Shown here: piece after piece, positions 43,154 to 51,171 of the stretch
Numbering within the stretch: the first letter of the stretch is position 1
Layout of the letters: each line of letters starts with the position of its first letter
NCBI RefSeq assembly: GCF_963675305.1
Contig: NZ_OY776147.1
Location: 1,488,001 to 1,552,000 of the forward strand
Reading direction: 5' to 3'
Origin: an uncultured Hyphomonas sp.
GTDB taxonomy: Bacteria > Pseudomonadota > Alphaproteobacteria > Caulobacterales > Hyphomonadaceae
Length of the DNA stretch: 64,000 nt
Program-made: the position numbers and the translations under genes
The notes under the pieces: model-generated
Told to the model about the DNA's origin: nothing
Database searches by the model: none
The model's input: only the letters and a program-made list of their open reading frames with translations

Positions 43154-44319
43154 TCCAGCGCGCTGGCCCAGGCCCTGATTTCATCAACGAACAGCGTAGG
43201 CTTTTCCATCGCGGCGAAATGGCCGCCTTTTGGCATGTCCCGCCAGTGCACGAGATTGTAGGCCCGCTCCACCCAACTTTTCGGCGGAGCCTTATAAACT
43301 TTCTCACCGGGAAAATTTGCAAAGCCCGTCGGCGTTTCGCAGCGCTCGCCTTCCGGCAGCTGACCGCCACCTTCCTGGAAGAAGGCATTATAAAACCAGA
43401 CACTGGTCGCAATGGCATCGTTGACCAGGTACAGCATGACATTCGTCAACAGCTGATCCCGTGTGTAGACGGAGTACAGGTCACCATCCCGCAGGTCTGA
43501 CCAGCCATGAAACTTTTCCAGAATCCAGGCAGCCGTACCTACCGGGGAGTCCATCAGGGCCATGGCAAGCGTCTGGGGTTTGGTCGACTGTTCCATGAAA
43601 TAGGCGCCTTCCGCCTGCATGGCGCCCTGCATATGAGTCAGCCACTCACCTTCTTCCTCCGTGGCCGGAGTAGGTGGTGTTGGCCGCAGTCCAATCATGT
43701 TGAGGTGGATGGCCTTGCAGCCGCCTTTCTTGTCGTGCGCGCCGTGGTTCTTGCCAAGCCAGGACGTAACAAGGCTGCCCCAGTCTCCGCCCTGAGCAAG
43801 GTATGTCTTGTAGCCCAGCACATCCCGCATCAACTCATCCCAGAGGGCTGCGGTTGCACGCTGGCCCAAAGGGGAGGCCGGTTTTTCCGAAAACGCATAT
43901 CCCGGCAGACTGGGAATCACGAGGTCGAAGGCATCCGAAGGATCGCCGCCATGGCGGGACGGGAAAGCCAGCGGCTCGATTGTGTCCCAGAACTCAAAAA
44001 ACGAACCGGGCCATCCGTGCGTGATCAGGAGTGGCCGCTTGCCTTCAGCTTCCCCCACCACATGCACGAAATGGATTTCCATCCCGCCGACATCGGCCTT
44101 GAAATGCGGGTATTCATTCAGCACGTCTTCTTGCGCGCGCCAGTCATAGTCGTTCAGCCAGTATTTGCAGAGGTCCTGCAGTACGGGCGTCGACATGCCG
44201 TAGGCAAACCCTTGCTCATTTTCCGGTGCCGGGAACCACCTGTAAGCGGCAACGCGCTCGCGGATCAGGGCAAGCTTGGCGTCGGAAATCGAAACGTTGA
44301 AAGGGCGTACCTGGCTCAT
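43150..44319 (-). CDS. epoxide hydrolase (EHN domain, alpha/beta hydrolase)
   Basis: 389 residues. The N-terminal EHN domain (1-95) is present (RPFNVSISDAKLALIRERV). The core has the oxyanion motif HGWPGSFFEFW, nucleophile Asp in QGGDWGSLV and catalytic His in GGHFAAMEKP, with a cap region rich in Tyr. This is the microsomal-type epoxide hydrolase family. It hydrolyses epoxides to diols. It may handle products of monooxygenases such as the P450 encoded 8 kb away, but no direct link is visible. Confidence 0.87.
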   Translation of the reverse strand: MSQVRPFNVSISDAKLALIRERVAAYRWFPAPENEQGFAYGMSTPVLQDLCKYWLNDYDWRAQEDVLNEYPHFKADVGGMEIHFVHVVGEAEGKRPLLITHGWPGSFFEFWDTIEPLAFPSRHGGDPSDAFDLVIPSLPGYAFSEKPASPLGQRATAALWDELMRDVLGYKTYLAQGGDWGSLVTSWLGKNHGAHDKKGGCKAIHLNMIGLRPTPPTPATEEEGEWLTHMQGAMQAEGAYFMEQSTKPQTLAMALMDSPVGTAAWILEKFHGWSDLRDGDLYSVYTRDQLLTNVMLYLVNDAIATSVWFYNAFFQEGGGQLPEGERCETPTGFANFPGEKVYKAPPKSWVERAYNLVHWRDMPKGGHFAAMEKPTLFVDEIRAWASALD

Positions 44320-44382
44320 GAAGGTCCTCCTGCGCGGCGGACCCTAACGTGAAGGCCTCGCCCGAGCGAGGCTGACCCAGCG

Positions 44383-44724
44383 TCAGATGGAGAAACTGGT
44401 GCCGCAGCCGCAGGCAGCGGTCGCGTTCGGATTGTTGATCTTGAACGCCGCGCCGATCAGTTCGGTCGAAAAGTCGATTTCCGCGCCACTCAGAAACTCT
44501 AGGCTCATCTCGTCGATCAGGACCCTTGCGCCGTCCCGTTCGACAAGCAGATCATCGGAATTTACCTCAGAGGCGAAATCGAACTTGTACGAAAACCCGG
44601 AACAGCCGCCGCCTTCGACGGAAACGCGCAAATAGTCGGCGCCGTCCTGTTTCGCCAGAATCGCATTAATGCGCTTGGCAGCTGAAGCGGTAAGGGTCAC
44701 ATCAGGGGCAGTTGTCGTGCTCAT
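44383..44724 (-). CDS. erpA: HesB/IscA-family iron-sulfur cluster insertion protein (ErpA-like)
   Basis: 113 residues with the three conserved cysteines: Cys41 in VEGGGCSGFSYKF, and Cys105 and Cys107 in ACGCGTSFSI. A-type carriers deliver Fe-S clusters to targets. It is divergent from dgt with only 27 nt between starts, so the promoters must overlap or lie within the opposing gene. No isc/suf genes are nearby, so ErpA fits better than IscA. Confidence 0.87.
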   Translation of the reverse strand: MSTTTAPDVTLTASAAKRINAILAKQDGADYLRVSVEGGGCSGFSYKFDFASEVNSDDLLVERDGARVLIDEMSLEFLSGAEIDFSTELIGAAFKINNPNATAACGCGTSFSI

Positions 44725-44751
44725 AGGCTATAGATAGGGACGTTTGCGCCA

Positions 44752-45924
44752 ATGGAAAAGAGAGCGGTGTTTGCTACACGCCATGAAGACAGCCGGGGCC
44801 GCTATCATGACGAGGCGCCGTCTGCCACGCGTACGCCGTTCCAGCGGGACAGGGACCGTATCATACACTCCACGGCATTCCGGCGTCTGAAGCAGAAAAC
44901 GCAGGTGTTCGTGGCCCATGAGGGCGACCATTTCCGCACGCGGCTGACCCATTCCCTGGAGGTGGCGCAGATCGCGCGGAGTATTTCACGCACACTGGGT
45001 CTGGACGAAGACCTGGCTGAAGCCATGGCGCTGGCCCACGATATCGGCCACCCGCCCTTTGGCCACGCTGGCGAGGACCAGCTGGACGCCTGTATGGAGC
45101 CCTATGAAGGCTTCGATCATAACGCCCAGACCCTTCGCGTCGTGGCGCGGCTGGAGAAGCGGTATCCCAATTTTGACGGGCTGAACCTCACCTGGGAGAT
45201 GCTGGAGGGCCTGGTCAAGCACAATGGGCCCCTGATCGATGCCAATACCAGCATCGCAGACCTGCCGGCCGCCTTCCGTGAGTTTTCCCGGATTGAAGAC
45301 CTCGAACTGGACCAGTTCGCAGGGCCGGAAGCCCAGGTGGCAGCCCTGTCAGACGATATTGCCTACAACAATCACGACATTGATGACGGTATCGCCGCCG
45401 GCCTGTTCACGATCCAGGAGCTGATGGAGCTGCCTGTGGTGGGCGATGTCTTCCGGGGCGTGAAAATCGAGTATCCGCACCTTTCGGACCGGATGGTGAC
45501 CTATGAGGCTGTTCGACAGCTGATTGGCATCTGGATCAATGACCTGGTCGACGAAACCCGCCGCCGGGTGAAACGGCTTCAGCCGGCCAGCGCGGCCGAA
45601 GTCCGCGCCCTTGGCGAGCCCTTGGTGGCCTTCAGTGATGAACTCGCGGACAAACAGCGCGCGCTTCGGGCTTTCCTGTTTGAGCGCATGTACAAGCACT
45701 ACAAGGTCAACCGGATGCGGTCCAAGGCGAAGCGGATCCTGGTCGAATTGTTCGACGGATTCACGGCCGAGCCGCAGACCTTGCCATCCCCATGGCGCCA
45801 GGACGCAACGCAGGCGGATACTTTCCGGCGCGCGCGGATCGTCTGTGACTACATCGCCGGCATGACGGACGGCTATGCGATAGAGGAACATCGGCGCCTC
45901 TGCGACCTGACTTCTCTGGCCTGA
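44752..45924 (+). CDS. dgt: deoxyguanosinetriphosphate triphosphohydrolase-like protein (HD domain)
   Basis: 390 residues. The HD metal site is readable as HEGDHFRTRLTHSLEVAQIAR and LAHDIGHPPFGHAGED, then DDIAYNNHDIDDG. The signature RDRDRIIHSTAFRRLKQKTQV is diagnostic of the type 2 dGTPase family. It hydrolyses dNTPs to deoxynucleoside and triphosphate. In many alphaproteobacteria argS follows; here a SPOR gene follows directly. Confidence 0.92.
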   Translation: MEKRAVFATRHEDSRGRYHDEAPSATRTPFQRDRDRIIHSTAFRRLKQKTQVFVAHEGDHFRTRLTHSLEVAQIARSISRTLGLDEDLAEAMALAHDIGHPPFGHAGEDQLDACMEPYEGFDHNAQTLRVVARLEKRYPNFDGLNLTWEMLEGLVKHNGPLIDANTSIADLPAAFREFSRIEDLELDQFAGPEAQVAALSDDIAYNNHDIDDGIAAGLFTIQELMELPVVGDVFRGVKIEYPHLSDRMVTYEAVRQLIGIWINDLVDETRRRVKRLQPASAAEVRALGEPLVAFSDELADKQRALRAFLFERMYKHYKVNRMRSKAKRILVELFDGFTAEPQTLPSPWRQDATQADTFRRARIVCDYIAGMTDGYAIEEHRRLCDLTSLA

Positions 45925-46056
45925 CGGGCAGAGGGCCTGCTGCCGAAGCTGGGGAAATCGCTGCTATCGGGCCGTCGGCGCGGGCAAGCGTTCAATCTGC
46001 GTTAACGAAACATCCCTAAAAATTAACCTCACGAAACAGTGCGGAAGGGACGATTC

Positions 46057-46887
46057 ATGAGTCGCTATCATTACGGCGCCGATGAAGGTTCACCATTCGA
46101 GGATGATTACCGGGGATTCGACATCCGCGACGACGAGACGGCGCGCGGCCCGCTGATTCTTGCGCTCGCGATTGGCGTGTTGCTGGTTTTCGGCGCCGTG
46201 GTCTGGAATACCTACCGGCAAGGCGTCCGCTCGAACGGCGCCGGCTTGCCGAGCGTGATCGCCGATGCGCAGCCCTACAAGCGTATTCCTGAAGAGCGTG
46301 GCGGCCTGGAAGTACGCGACACAGACAAGCGCTTCTATGACCAGATGGATGCCTCTGAGCGACCAACGGAGGTCGCAGAGCTTAACGGGGATGACGGCGG
46401 TGACCTGCTGCAGGGCGGTCCGCCCATCGACCTGCGCCCCGAAGCGGACGACGAAGAGGATGGCAGCGACCCTGATAACGGGATGCCGAATGCGGTTGCA
46501 GACGAGGTTGCCGAGCTTGCAGACCTCAGCCGGCCGGACCGCGTGTACGAATCCGCGGCCCTCGACCCGATCCCGGCGCCGCGTGCGCCTCCGCCCCCGC
46601 CGCGTCAGACGGCACCGCAGTTCGCGTTCAGCGAAAGCGGGACCTATCTCGTTCAGGTGGCCGCTTTCCGGTCTCAGGACGCCGCTGAGGCTGCGTGGCG
46701 GAAGTCTTCTTCAGAGCACCCGGACCTCTACCGCGGTGCAGGAAAACGCATCCAGCGCGCTGATCTTGGCGCCAAGGGTGTGTTCTACCGCTTGCGTGTC
46801 GGCGGCTTTGCCCAAAAAACGGAGGCCGATGCTTTCTGCGATGCGCTGAAAGCGGAAGGCGATAACTGTATTGTGGTGACCGGATAG
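46057..46887 (+). CDS. SPOR-domain envelope protein
   Basis: 276 residues. A short acidic cytoplasmic N-terminus leads to one membrane span (residues about 34-56, GPLILALAIGVLLVFGAVV). A Pro/Asp-rich periplasmic linker (60-195) follows, then a C-terminal SPOR domain (about 200-276, starting GTYLVQVAAFRS and ending DALKAEGDNCIVV). SPOR domains bind denuded septal peptidoglycan, so a cell-division or septal role is likely. nagZ begins on its last base. The ATG at 46057 has AAGGGA upstream. Confidence 0.85.
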   Translation: MSRYHYGADEGSPFEDDYRGFDIRDDETARGPLILALAIGVLLVFGAVVWNTYRQGVRSNGAGLPSVIADAQPYKRIPEERGGLEVRDTDKRFYDQMDASERPTEVAELNGDDGGDLLQGGPPIDLRPEADDEEDGSDPDNGMPNAVADEVAELADLSRPDRVYESAALDPIPAPRAPPPPPRQTAPQFAFSESGTYLVQVAAFRSQDAAEAAWRKSSSEHPDLYRGAGKRIQRADLGAKGVFYRLRVGGFAQKTEADAFCDALKAEGDNCIVVTG

Positions 46888-47924
46888 TGGCCAAGGCCTG
46901 CATCCTCAGTGTTTCTGGCCCCGTCCTGACTCCGGGCGAGGCGGCCCTGTTTCGGGCACAGAACCCGTGGGGCGTGATTCTGATGGGCCGGTCCTGTGTC
47001 TCGCGGGATCAGGTGCGCAGGCTCGTGGCCGACATTTGGGATGCCACAGGCCGCGAGACGCTGATCTTCATTGACCAGGAAGGTGGCCGTGTGGCCCGCC
47101 TGAAGGCGCCCGAATGGCCCCTGTTTCCGCGCGGGGCAGACTATGCGGCGATCTATGAGAAGGATCCGGAGCTTGGCCGGGAGGCCTGCTGGCTGGGTCA
47201 CCGGCTGATCGCTTCTGAACTCGCAAACCTGTCGATCCATGCCGATTGTGCACCAGTGGTCGACCTGCCGGTTCCCGGGGCGCATGACGTCATCGGCGAC
47301 AGGGCGTTCGGAACAGAGCCAGCGCAGGCAGCAGACCTCGCCAATGCGGCGATGTGGGGCCTTCATGCCGGCGGCGTAGCCAGCGTGATCAAACATATTC
47401 CGGGACATGGCCGGTCCATGTCGGACAGCCATCTGGAGCTGCCGCGCGTGACAGCGGGCGACAATGAGCTGTCGAAGGACTTCGAGGCTTTCTCCCGCGT
47501 TGCGGAGGCCCCGATGGCGATGACGGCGCACATCGCCTACGAGGCTTATGATCCGGGCAAGGCGGCGACTGTCTCGCACTACATGATTCAGGAGATCATC
47601 CGGGGCCGAATCGGGTTTGATGGGCTCCTTATGACCGATGATCTGGGGATGAAGGCGCTGGGCGGCAGTCTGGCAGACCGCGCGGCTGCGTCGATCGCGG
47701 CCGGCTGCGATGTGCTGCTTCACTGTTCGGGATTCCTCAAGGACGCCGATGAAATCCTCGCGGAGATGACGGAAGTCGCGGAAGCAGCGCCGGTTCTTGA
47801 GGGGCGTGCAGCCGAGCGCGCCGCAGCAGCGGATGCGATTGCCAGCCAGGCTGAGCCCATCGAAGCGGCGCGTGCGTGGCAGCGTTTCCATGAGTTTTTC
47901 CCCGATAGCGGGGCGAAGGCATGA
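46887..47924 (+). CDS. nagZ: beta-N-acetylhexosaminidase (GH3, NagZ)
   Basis: 345 residues with a GTG start that overlaps the preceding stop. GH3 motifs: FIDQEGGRVARLK, IKHIPGHGRSMSDSH and the nucleophile Asp in GLLMTDDLGMKAL. NagZ removes GlcNAc from anhydro-muropeptides in the cytoplasm during cell-wall recycling. It sits between a SPOR protein and scpAB, so this is an envelope and chromosome-segregation row. It overlaps scpA by 4 nt. Confidence 0.92.
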   Translation: MAKACILSVSGPVLTPGEAALFRAQNPWGVILMGRSCVSRDQVRRLVADIWDATGRETLIFIDQEGGRVARLKAPEWPLFPRGADYAAIYEKDPELGREACWLGHRLIASELANLSIHADCAPVVDLPVPGAHDVIGDRAFGTEPAQAADLANAAMWGLHAGGVASVIKHIPGHGRSMSDSHLELPRVTAGDNELSKDFEAFSRVAEAPMAMTAHIAYEAYDPGKAATVSHYMIQEIIRGRIGFDGLLMTDDLGMKALGGSLADRAAASIAAGCDVLLHCSGFLKDADEILAEMTEVAEAAPVLEGRAAERAAAADAIASQAEPIEAARAWQRFHEFFPDSGAKA

Positions 47925-48754
47925 GCACCGACGCCCTCACCATGGAAACCCTCTCGTCCGACATGGAAGAGGCGGACATCCAGGACATTTTCCGGGTCGA
48001 TGTCGGCGGCTATGAGGGGCCCTTGCACCTGTTGCTGGAGCTCGCCCGGCGCCAGAAGGTGGACTTGCTCCATCTCTCCATGCTGGATCTTGCCGAGCAA
48101 TATATTGTTTTCATTGAAGATGCGAAAAAGCGCCGGATGGACCTGGCAGCAGATTACCTGCTGATGGCGTCATGGCTGGCTTTCATGAAGTCGCGCCTTC
48201 TGCTGCCCAAGCCGGAAAAGATCGAGGAAGACGAGCCGACCGGTGAAGAGATGGCGGCGCGTCTCGCTTTCCGTCTCAAACGCCTCGATGCCATGCGCGA
48301 TGCGGTGAAAGAGCTGCAGAACGGCCCGATCCTAGACAATGTCGTGTTCCTGCGCGGCACACCGGAACAGCCGAAAGTAATCCGCCACACCGAATGGAAT
48401 GCCAGCCTGTATGAACTCACACAGGCCTTCGGGACCATCCGTGACCGCCGCGAGAAAGAGCGTCCGCATGTGATCGAGCAGCAGATGGTTCTGCCGCTGG
48501 AACTCGCCCGTACGACGCTCAGGCAGCTGAGAGGACAGCTCTCACAGTGGTCTTCGCTTGACGAGATCAGCCTGACCATGACGGATGTGGACCCGGAACT
48601 GCCAACACGGTCTGTGACGGCCAGCGTGTTTTCAGCGGCCCTCGAACTTGTCCGCGATGGCGAGGTCGACGTCCGGCAGGACACGCATTTTGCGCCGCTG
48701 TACCTGCGCAATGCGCAAGCCGACCCGCAAGGGGGTAGCCATGCAGATGTTTGA
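47921..48754 (+). CDS. scpA: segregation and condensation protein A
   Basis: 277 residues. The N-terminal kleisin helices start after a 25-residue lead (FRVDVGGYEGPLHLLLELARRQKVDLLHLSM) and continue YLLMASWLAFMKSRLLLP. The C-terminal winged helix is weakly visible. ScpA bridges the SMC heads with ScpB. The start ATGA overlaps nagZ, and the end overlaps scpB by 14 nt. Confidence 0.92.
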   Translation: MSTDALTMETLSSDMEEADIQDIFRVDVGGYEGPLHLLLELARRQKVDLLHLSMLDLAEQYIVFIEDAKKRRMDLAADYLLMASWLAFMKSRLLLPKPEKIEEDEPTGEEMAARLAFRLKRLDAMRDAVKELQNGPILDNVVFLRGTPEQPKVIRHTEWNASLYELTQAFGTIRDRREKERPHVIEQQMVLPLELARTTLRQLRGQLSQWSSLDEISLTMTDVDPELPTRSVTASVFSAALELVRDGEVDVRQDTHFAPLYLRNAQADPQGGSHADV

Positions 48755-49775
48755 GAAGATTGAAATGAACGACGAAACGCCAGCCGACAAAAAGCCGAGC
48801 GCGGTCACGCAGCTCGCTCTGGCATTCCGGCGCTCCGAAGAGTCTCTGCACGACGACATGACTGAGGCGCTGGCCGAAGGCGTGCGCCGGGCCGAAGCTG
48901 TGCTGTTTGCCGCGGGCGAGCCGATGTCGGCCACGCAGATTGCCGAAATCCTGCCGCATGGCGTGGAAGCGGCTGAAGTGCTGATGACCCTGCGAGCACT
49001 CTATGTGAACCGCGGCGTGAACCTGGTCGAAGTGGCAGGCAAGTGGCGGTTCCAGACGGCGCAGGACTTGTCTTACCTGTTTGTGGAGGAGCGTCAGGTC
49101 CAGAAGAAGCTGAGCCAGGCTGCGCTCGAGACCCTGGCAATTATCGCTTACGGACAACCTGTAACGCGCGCCGAGATCGAAGCTGTACGGGGTGTTGCGG
49201 TCTCCAAGGCAGTCATCGACACGCTGATGGAAACCGGTTGGATCAAGATCAAGGGGCGCCGCAAGACGCCGGGTCAGCCACTGACCTATGGGACGACAGA
49301 CGCGTTCCTGGAGCATTTCGGCCTCGAAAGCCTCGGCACTTTGCCGGGCAAGGCCGATCTCGAGGCGGAAGGTCTCTTGTCGGATGTTATTCCGGCCGGC
49401 TTCCAGATGCCGGACGAAGAAGCGCTCAGCGAAGAAGAGCTTCTGGTTGATGCCGGCGGCGACACCGAAGAGATCGAATCCTTCGTGACAGACTTCATGG
49501 ATGATGGGGCAGAAGAAGAGGCCTCTGCGGAACCTGAGCCGGATGACGTGGTCGCTGCAGAACCCGCTGCGGATGCATCTGAACCCGTTGAGGCCGACGA
49601 AGACGACGATGATGGCGAAGGCATCAGCGTGTTTGCCTATACGCGCGCGCCTGTTCGCTCGGTGGAAGATGAAGACGAGTTCGACCGCGACGACATCAAG
49701 GCCGCGGTGATGCGTCTCCGCAAGGAAGAGCGGACGCCGGAACAGCCCATTTCCAAGTGGCGCGACGACGAATAG
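48741..49775 (+). CDS. scpB: segregation and condensation protein B
   Basis: 344 residues from the ATG at 48741, preceded by GGGGG. The paired winged-helix core is about residues 40-210 (AEAVLFAAGEPMSATQIAE, LETLAIIAYGQPVTRAEIEAVRGV). The C-terminal tail of about 110 residues is strongly acidic and longer than in enteric ScpB, a form seen in alphaproteobacteria. It completes the SMC-ScpAB condensin. Its stop directly abuts the convergent DUF1287 gene. Confidence 0.9.
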   Translation: MQMFEKIEMNDETPADKKPSAVTQLALAFRRSEESLHDDMTEALAEGVRRAEAVLFAAGEPMSATQIAEILPHGVEAAEVLMTLRALYVNRGVNLVEVAGKWRFQTAQDLSYLFVEERQVQKKLSQAALETLAIIAYGQPVTRAEIEAVRGVAVSKAVIDTLMETGWIKIKGRRKTPGQPLTYGTTDAFLEHFGLESLGTLPGKADLEAEGLLSDVIPAGFQMPDEEALSEEELLVDAGGDTEEIESFVTDFMDDGAEEEASAEPEPDDVVAAEPAADASEPVEADEDDDDGEGISVFAYTRAPVRSVEDEDEFDRDDIKAAVMRLRKEERTPEQPISKWRDDE

Positions 49776-50378
49776 TCAGGCGCTGACTTCATATCGGAAG
49801 CGGCGCTCGTCCTGGAACATGCCGAGGATGTCCTCTTCCTGCGTTCCACCGCCGATATTGTGGATCACATAAGGATGGCCGTCCGGCGTCAGCCTGTCTG
49901 ACACGATGCCAATATGCGGCAAGCGCCCACCGAGGCGCATCGTGTATAGATCACCCGGGTTCCAGCCGTCGAGCGTGGCGGGCAGGGGCAAACCGGCGCC
50001 GTGCCGTTCAAAGAAGCGCTCAAGGTTCGGGACGCGGCGATGATCGATATTCCGGTCAGGACGGCTGAGGCCCCAGATGGCGGGATAGTCCGCAAACGCC
50101 GCTTTCATGTCCTCATGGACGAGCTTCTGCAGGTCGATATCGAAGGCATCCCGATAGGCGCGGATGACGACGTCGGTGCAGACACCGGTTGAACGGTCGA
50201 CATCGCCCATGGGGTAGTCCAGGCGGACATAGGCGCCGTTATAGCTTCGCGTGACACCGATCTGGTCCCGGGCCGCTTTTGACAGGCGCGCGGGGAAAGG
50301 CAGCGCCCGCTCGCCGAATGTTTTCGGCAGGAGCGGAAGCGCCAAAGTCGTTGCAAGCATGGATCGGCGCGTCTGCAT
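49776..50378 (-). CDS. DUF1287 family protein, exported
   Basis: 200 residues. The N-terminus has a twin-arginine-like signal (MQTRRSMLATTLALPLL). The DUF1287 core shows STGVCTDVVIRAYRDAF, NIDHRRVPNLERFF and GRLPHIGIVSD. The Cys and His pattern resembles NlpC/P60-like cysteine peptidases, so a cell-wall role is plausible but inferred. It lies 43 nt after the nitroreductase on the same strand. Confidence 0.78.
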   Translation of the reverse strand: MQTRRSMLATTLALPLLPKTFGERALPFPARLSKAARDQIGVTRSYNGAYVRLDYPMGDVDRSTGVCTDVVIRAYRDAFDIDLQKLVHEDMKAAFADYPAIWGLSRPDRNIDHRRVPNLERFFERHGAGLPLPATLDGWNPGDLYTMRLGGRLPHIGIVSDRLTPDGHPYVIHNIGGGTQEEDILGMFQDERRFRYEVSA

Positions 50379-50421
50379 GCACCGATCAGATCATCCGGTT
50401 CCGGCAGGAATACGGCGAAAT

Positions 50422-51093
50422 CTAGAAACCATGGAATTCTGCAATTTCGTCGATGTCGGCGCGTTCGGCCCTCAGCGTGTTCACCGGATGGGATGGGTCC
50501 GGTTTGCCGACGGCGACACCGCACCAGATCATCTCTGTCGGGGCGAGATTGAAATGCTCCTTCAGGGCAGGGCGCAGCACGCCCCAGCATTCCTGGAAAC
50601 AGGTGCCCCATCCGCGTTCCTCGGCCAGCAGGGCGAGGGTCTGCAGGTACATCCCTGCGTGGCCCCATTGGCCGTGCCCCATACGCTCATCGATGACCAG
50701 GAAAAGGGCCAGCGGTGCGCCGAAGAAACGGAAGTTGTTGCTGAACCAGGCGAGGCGCGCAGCCCGGTCCTCGCGCGGGATATCGAGGGCTTCATACATC
50801 ATCTCGCCCACGCGCCGGCGGCGGGCTTCGTATGGCTCCCACAGGTCTTTCGGGTAGATCGGCCGGTCGGTCTTCTGCCCGCGCGGATCAGCGGCAAGGA
50901 TCGGTGCAGCCATGGCGATGACGTCGTCCTTGGCCTGTCCGGTTACGGCGATTGTGCGCCAGGGCTGGACGTTGCCGCCGGACGGCGCACGCTGGGCCTG
51001 GGTCAGCCACTCGCGGACTTCAGCTTCAGGGAGCGGGTCGGGCAGAAAGGCGCGGGTCGAGATGCGCTGGTCGACTGCTGTGGAAACGTCCAT
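50422..51093 (-). CDS. nitroreductase family protein
   Basis: 223 residues with FMN-binding nitroreductase motifs: RISTRAFLPDPL at the N-terminus, APSGGNVQPWRTIAV, and the C-terminal WGTCFQECWGV and GVAVGKPD. It reduces nitro or quinone compounds with NAD(P)H, substrate unknown. Its ribosome site GGGAGG lies inside the downstream arm of a terminator hairpin that ends the P450 gene (see that entry), so it needs a promoter or start point that escapes that fold. Confidence 0.86.
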   Translation of the reverse strand: MDVSTAVDQRISTRAFLPDPLPEAEVREWLTQAQRAPSGGNVQPWRTIAVTGQAKDDVIAMAAPILAADPRGQKTDRPIYPKDLWEPYEARRRRVGEMMYEALDIPREDRAARLAWFSNNFRFFGAPLALFLVIDERMGHGQWGHAGMYLQTLALLAEERGWGTCFQECWGVLRPALKEHFNLAPTEMIWCGVAVGKPDPSHPVNTLRAERADIDEIAEFHGF

Positions 51094-51094
51094 G

Positions 51095-51126
51095 AAAAAA
51101 CCTCCCGTCAGGATCTGACGGGAGGT
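51095..51126 (-). terminator. Rho-independent terminator of the P450 gene that also hides the nitroreductase ribosome site
   Basis: On the minus strand a 12-bp perfect stem ACCTCCCGTCAG/CTGACGGGAGGT with a 3-nt loop (51100-51126) is followed by six Ts (51095-51100), then C and the nitroreductase ATG. The right arm contains GGGAGG, 7 nt from that ATG, so the fold both ends transcription from the P450 gene and blocks initiation on read-through RNA. Confidence 0.88.
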
Positions 51127-51171
51127 CTAACGGCTTATCGCCGGGTCAGCCAACAGGCTTCTTGCCCGGGC

